From positions 32,925,261 through 32,989,260 of the forward strand of contig NC_084889.1 in assembly GCF_958979055.1 (NCBI RefSeq): 64,000 bases of DNA, in the 5' to 3' direction. The notes beneath the pieces were generated by a model that had not been told where the DNA came from, ran no database searches, and was given only the letters and a program-made list of their open reading frames with translations. Below are positions 59,155 through 64,000 of the stretch, in pieces (positions within the stretch are counted from its first letter, which is position 1; the number at the start of each line of letters is the position of its first letter). Origin of the DNA: Alnus glutinosa. Taxonomy: Eukaryota > Streptophyta > Magnoliopsida > Fagales > Betulaceae. The position numbers and the translations under genes were made by a program.

Positions 59155-62100
59155 TATGTCCGTTGAATGTGCTTTAGGACACTATGCCAAAGAGAATTTT
59201 GGTCTTCAACTTCTCTGTAATGGATAATTCCTTAAGTTCGCAACTTCTAGTTGTTTTATAACGATTGTAGCTTTCCGAACTGTGTATTTGAATAATTTAT
59301 GATAGTAAAAGAGTTGTTTGTAACTTTACTCTTGTCCTGCTCATTACAGGTAACCTAACTTCAAATGCCAATTTAGTGGGTACACAGGTGTTATCTCGGC
59401 GTCGTCATGGAAAATATGGGCATAATCATAGATCCCTCCGTGTGTACAGTCTATTTGGAGGAAAAAAGGAAAAGAATGAGAAGGGGGAAGATGCGCCTTC
59501 AAAGGTTAATGGAGTTTACTTTTTCTTCTCAGCAAACAGTATATGTCGGTTCTAAACATGATCACATAAGTTGACACTATCTATTGAACATCTAGAGGAA
59601 CTTTGTTTGTGGAGCGTATTGAAGGCCTTGAAAAACCTCTAAACCGAGTTTTGTGATAATTTTGATGTAAGTCAGAGATTTCTCTGGTGCATGCCAGTGA
59701 GACAACCAGGAAGGAAATAACATTTGCATATACTGAAACTCATTTGAAGCTATCTTATGTAAGGATATTTGTCCTAAAAACGGCTGGTATGTTGGGTTTT
59801 TGATAAGATGAAGCTTGTTTGTTTGGCTTTATCTGTTACCTATTTTGGAACTCGTGGAAGTGCCTGCCTTTATTTTCTTAAAGAGTGGAGAAATATAAGG
59901 CCATTTGTCTTTTTTACTTCAATTTAATTTCTGTATTACCCTGTAGGTTTCCATAAGTATATACACATAGACACATGCACAGAGACATACAATGTGTTCT
60001 GTTTTAAAATCACAACCATGCCTGAGCAAGATCTTGGAAAGTTGCTGGTCGTCCGCATCATAGGTTTTAAGTTTCATCCCTGAAAAAAAATAATTTCCTT
60101 ATGGACAATAGCGTATGAGATTTGAAAGCGAATGAAAAAGAATTGTTTGAAGAGGAGCTGTTAGGAGCCTCATTTTAGTTTGTGACTTGTGAGGTAGAGA
60201 ATTTAAAATCTGAGTTTCTTTATTGTCACAATAACATGATGCTTTCATTTTCTTTCTCTAGATGTTGGAGTGAGGAATTGCTTTAAACAGAAACTTCTTA
60301 TTACATGGATGCTTCTTGGACTTTGACAAGAATACACTCTATATCATTGTATTGAATCATAAAGCAATTCCTCAGAGGTGCTTCGAGTTTTTTTGATGAT
60401 ATTGCTTAGAGGAGCCAAGTTTTAGATGATATTGCAATACCTAAATAAGTCGTATAAAGTATTGAATTATATGGTTTATAAGTGCCTGAGGAGTCGGAAT
60501 ACTCTTTTTGGTGTAGCCTGGGACTGAACACTTATGTGTCTCATCCTTCTCTAATTCTCCTTAGCAGAACAGGTATGGAATTATACCTTGGTGTATGATG
60601 ATTTGTTCCCTTGACAGTGAGATCTACTGGTGGATACAGGGTGAAAAAGGATTTGTTCAGAGTCTTAAATCAAATTTATAGGGACTATCAATTTTATTGG
60701 TGTTGTGTATTTTATTTGCATGATGACATGGAGTTGGACCCATATCTGTGAACTGAGACTAATATTACTTTGCTCGTTGATTGCAGGCAGGAATTTTTGG
60801 AAACATGCAGAATCTTTACGAGACCGTGAAGAAGGCACAAATGGTTGTCCAAGTTGAGGCAGTACGGGTGCAAAAAGAACTTGCTGCGTAGGATTATATG
60901 TTACACCTATTACATCTGAATTTTTACCTCTGTATCTGTGAATTCTTCATTTTCTTTTTTATCATTTTATTATGCAGAACAGAGTTTGATGGTTACTGTG
61001 AAGGTGAGCTAATCAAGGTATTTAGTCTCTCTGTGGCTGTCTGTGTGTGTGCTTGCACTTGAGTGTTCGTAATTTGCTTTTGGACATTCATTAGGTGAAC
61101 TGGTAAAGTCATTTATTAGGTCAATCATTTGCTCATGTTTGAACGAGGACAAAAATTTTGTTTTAGCTTTTTGACTTGGTTTGCCTTAGAAAAAGCTCGC
61201 AAAACATGGACAATTTAAGAATCTGCAAATATTTTGTGGGAGGTCAGATCAAGGATGTTGGCTAAGGGGAAGTTTAAGAATCTGTCAAAACACCTAGCTC
61301 TTGTGTATAGGTGGAACTTACATCCTTTGCTGTAGTTTGTTGAATCTGTTTTTCTGTTCTCTACTGCTGTAATTGTTGCAGTTGTTTTTGGCTTACCGTT
61401 GAATTATTTTGTTGCTGGTTTGCAGTAGTTTTTGCTGCAGAGTGTAAGTGGTTTAGGTGTTGCTCTCTGCTATTGTTGGTAGCAGTATCTTTGTTCTCCT
61501 TTTTTTGGAAGTGTTCCAGTTTTCACCGGAGGGTTGTATTCTGTTTGGTTTGTTCTATAAAGCTTTGATTCATCCAAAAAAAAAAAAAAAAGAAGGAAAA
61601 TTTGTTTATATTATTTGTTTTCAGTGTGATTTGAGGGCAAATTTTTGTCTTTGTGGATAGAGTCATTTAAAAGTTAGATCAGAATCATTGTGCAAAACAG
61701 TAAGATCATGTAAACATTTTAGTTGGCGTAATTTGATATCTTTGTTATGATTCTGTACATGACATAAGATATACTTTCAATATAGTGAAAAGAAAGGGTG
61801 ATGATTCTAAATGTCAAAGTACCCTGTCGAATGATTTTGTCTTTCATGGATGTTTGTTTTAGCTTTTGAACGTCACTTGCTGCTTAATTCTAAGACAGGA
61901 CTGCTTTTCCCATCTTAATGATGTTAGGAACTGCCTCAAATGATTTGAGTCACCTTTTAGTATTGCACGCCTTAATTTATTTCTTCAGTGAACTTCACAA
62001 TAGCTCTTAACTTATGTTTGTAGGTAACACTGTCTGGAAACCAGCAACCTGTTCGCACAGAGATCACTGAGGCTGCAATGGAATTAGGACCAGAGGCAAG

Positions 62101-63302
62101 TATATCCAATTCCTACATTCTTTTGACTTCATCTTTCTATTAGTATTTTTCTGCCAAAAAAATTATAAATAGATAATAAACACAACTCATACTGTCATAC
62201 ACCATTATGGGATTGGACTTATGACTTCACACTCCAGCCCTTTTTTATTGGGCAGGTGATGCCATTTGATTGAAAGACCATTGGCAAATAAAATGAAAAA
62301 TGTATTCTTATAGCATGATCTTATCACACCTTGGAATTTGTTATAAGTGCCTGTTTAGTTCTCCCTTACAAGTTGAACAATTTCATTCATATCTTGTATA
62401 TGATATATAATATGAAAACCATCATCTTTAGTGGGGCCATAAAAAACTGATCAGCATAATGGATGGGATGGAATCAGTGTTTTAGAATTCATGGAACAAA
62501 GCTTTTTTTTCCCAAAATTTTTATGATGATAACTACTATTCCTTGTGTGTCCCATTGTTTGGACTTCTTGGAACGTCTAGGACCATTCAAATCCCATGAG
62601 ACAACAAAATGGGTCATGAAGCAATTATATTTTCTGTTCGCCTTTTCATTTCCTTGTCCTTGTACCCGGATGGGGATGCAACTGCTGGCACTGACTATGG
62701 TTTCAGTCTTTGACTCAAAAATCATGGAGAATTTCCTGGCAAGAGGTTTTTTTTCTTGAACTAAGCTGGATTTAAAGCTCCACATTTTCATAATGATGAC
62801 CTTTTGATTTTAGGCTCAAATATATGCTCATTTAGTGAATGCATATCTGGAAACACCTTTAGAAATGGGGGAAACTGTTTTATTAAACTATATAGTTGTT
62901 TAACTTGGGGTTTGGTCATCCTTCCAACTGGGCAGTATCTTTGAAAATGGAGGAAATAGTTTTAAGTATCCAATTGGTTTGGGTTCAGTAATCCTTCCAG
63001 ATAGGGAAAATGATTAATTTGATGTACGAGTTACTGTTTGAGACTTACAACAATTACATTTTGTTTTATGCGCAGAAACTTTCACTTTTAGTTACCGAGG
63101 CATACAAGGATGCACACCAGAAGAGTGTCCAGGTGAGAATTCCCAGCTTTTTGCATAAAGAATTTTCTGAAACTCTTCTTCCATCTTTGCTATAGAACTG
63201 AAATTCTCAGCCTTATTGTTATCTCAGGCCATGAAGGAGAGGATGAGTGATCTTGCTCAGAGCTTGGGAATGCCTCCAGGCATGGGTGAGGGATTGAAGT
63301 AA
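57620..63302 (+). CDS. Chloroplast nucleoid-associated YbaB/EbfC protein (STIC2-type)
   Basis: Seven exons (57620-57698, 59350-59504, 60787-60887, 60978-61017, 62024-62095, 63076-63132, 63228-63302) give 192 residues with consistent phases. Residues 1 to about 60 are Ser/Arg-rich and look like a chloroplast transit peptide. The YbaB domain covers about 80-185 (FGNMQNLYETVKKAQMVVQV, FDGYCEGELIKVTLSGNQQP, LVTEAYKDAHQKSVQAMKER), ending LGMPPGMGEGLK as in Arabidopsis At2g24020 (STIC2) and At4g30620. STIC2 acts in the stroma with the cpSRP54/thylakoid targeting route; bacterial YbaB binds DNA. Intron 5 uses a GC donor (CCAGAG|GCAAGT). Intron 1 carries a LINE fragment. Confidence 0.94.
58079..58095. 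repeat. LINE target duplication, left copy
   Basis: CAATAGGTGGATGTTTT, repeated exactly at 58862-58878. Confidence 0.95.
58096..58861 (-). mobile_element. 5'-truncated LINE in intron 1 of the STIC2-type gene
   Basis: Minus-strand insertion of about 770 bp with the tail as a T-run just after the left duplication. The open stretch 58302-58811 encodes a reverse-transcriptase zinc-binding domain (KHAFLLWLVFRDAM, CPFCRSQIESREHRFFEC) and following helix, as at the 3' end of plant non-LTR elements. Exact 17-bp duplications flank it. It is opposite to the gene and inside the intron, so splicing is probably not harmed. Confidence 0.93.
58862..58878. repeat. LINE target duplication, right copy
   Basis: CAATAGGTGGATGTTTT, identical to 58079-58095. 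Confidence 0.95.
58933..58974. repeat. Perfect 19-bp inverted repeat with TTTT loop
   Basis: TTAAATCACCACTTGTCCT and its exact complement AGGACAAGTGGTGATTTAA are separated by four T. It lies in intron 1 of the STIC2-type gene, 55 bp after the LINE. Confidence 0.95.
59115..59151. repeat. T-run
   Basis: About 36 consecutive T in intron 1, 200 bp before exon 2. Confidence 0.95.
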
Positions 63303-64000
63303 TTATATTTTCATCTCAGACACTGGTATCTGAGATGCACTTCAATTTTGTATGTGAACCGAGAAGGAATACTTGTACTATGACCTTGAATCTAACAATG
63401 TTGTTTTTATTCAAATTGAAGAGTAGAGACATTTGGAACCTCTGTGCAGCTAATTTTCCACTTGTTGACTTCCACAAAATGCAAAGGGTGTGTTTTTTCA
63501 TTTGTAAAATTGGCTCTTGTTTCTTTTCCAAATATACTTTTTGGACATAGGAAGATTTGAAATTGGATTATGACATACACGGAGAATACCAAGGTTTTAA
63601 AAAGGGATAAGGATTTCTAGAAATTGCTAGTGAGAGAGTCTATATGAGACCCACCCGTCGAAATCAATTTTGGGTTCGGTCACTTACTAAGGCAGGTAGG
63701 TCACATGTAAGAGAATTCACATGTGTTGTTCAAATTGCTAGCCGTATGCAGCAAATTGCGGGAGATCATTATCCTTTAAAAAGCTGCCTAAAAGCATATT
63801 CAGCTAAAATTGCGAAAAAGAAGAAGAAAGCACATTATGTAATTAAAGTTGAATATGAAAAGAATGCTGCTAAGAGCAATATAAATTTTAATACAAGTAT
63901 TTACAAATTTAAGTGCAAGTCCATGTGATATTATCACATTTACAAATTGACGTAACGATTCATCACACTTGCTATATTAGCTATTGAAATGTGATTTGTC
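63303..64000. other. 3' flank of the STIC2-type gene
   Basis: Likely 3' UTR for the first 250 bases. An open frame at 63644-63928 (Lys-rich end) resembles nothing I know and is not accepted as a gene. Confidence 0.5.

Noticed and set aside
63644-63928. 94-residue open frame downstream of the STIC2-type gene
   Set aside because: Composition is ordinary AT-rich DNA with a Lys-rich end; no family or gene signals seen.

Overview
This is nuclear DNA of a flowering plant, most likely a eudicot and probably a woody one. It has AT-rich intergenic DNA, GT-AG introns, plant-only gene families and many plant transposons (CACTA, MITEs, L1-type LINEs, a Cassandra TRIM). I cannot name the species. Host genes occupy about 1 to 0.8 kb and 30 to 63 kb. 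The stretch from about 1.4 to 28.4 kb is mostly repeats and one large tandem duplication.

Host genes in order: the 3' end of a gene resembling the meiotic gene MULTIPOLAR SPINDLE 1/PRD2 (1-757, +); two tandem copies of a small secreted-protein gene (17209-17541 and 23332-23661, +); a two-exon small secreted-protein gene of similar design (30264-30781, +); the F-box/LRR gene SKIP1 (32739-34590, -); an RCI2/PMP3-type small membrane protein (38551-39446, -); a protein with two U1-type zinc fingers (42165-46913, +); a plant-specific coiled-coil protein with DLN repeats (50394-52300, -); and a chloroplast YbaB/STIC2-type nucleoid-associated protein (57620-63302, +). All exon joins were checked by hand for splice sites and phase. 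As I recall Arabidopsis gene order, these genes are scattered over three related blocks (At2g24020-24040, At4g30620-30660, At5g57880-57910), so the window may keep an older, unfractionated order.

The repeat-rich part has a readable history. About 5-7 kb carrying the small secreted-protein gene was duplicated in tandem (unit A 3753-20985, unit B 21529-28445). After that, unit A received a 5'-truncated LINE (18-bp target duplication), and a 9.27-kb CACTA transposon then landed inside the LINE (TAG target duplication, perfect terminal repeats). The CACTA element keeps both of its genes: a TNPD-type transposase with one frame change at an A10 run, and an open TNPA-type gene. Unit B received a MULE-type MITE, a Tourist-type MITE, a third MITE, and a foldback element that in turn holds a complete Cassandra TRIM with 5S-rRNA-like LTRs. 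Because the other unit is often a clean empty site, several insertions can be delimited to the base.

The 30-64 kb part is ordinary gene space with small foldback elements between genes. A LINE fragment with a perfect 17-bp target duplication lies in intron 1 of the STIC2-type gene. I found no tRNA gene, CRISPR array, organelle insert or wholly new system. The best leads are the small secreted-protein family, the nested CACTA, the datable duplication, and the C-terminal frame change in the zinc-finger gene.
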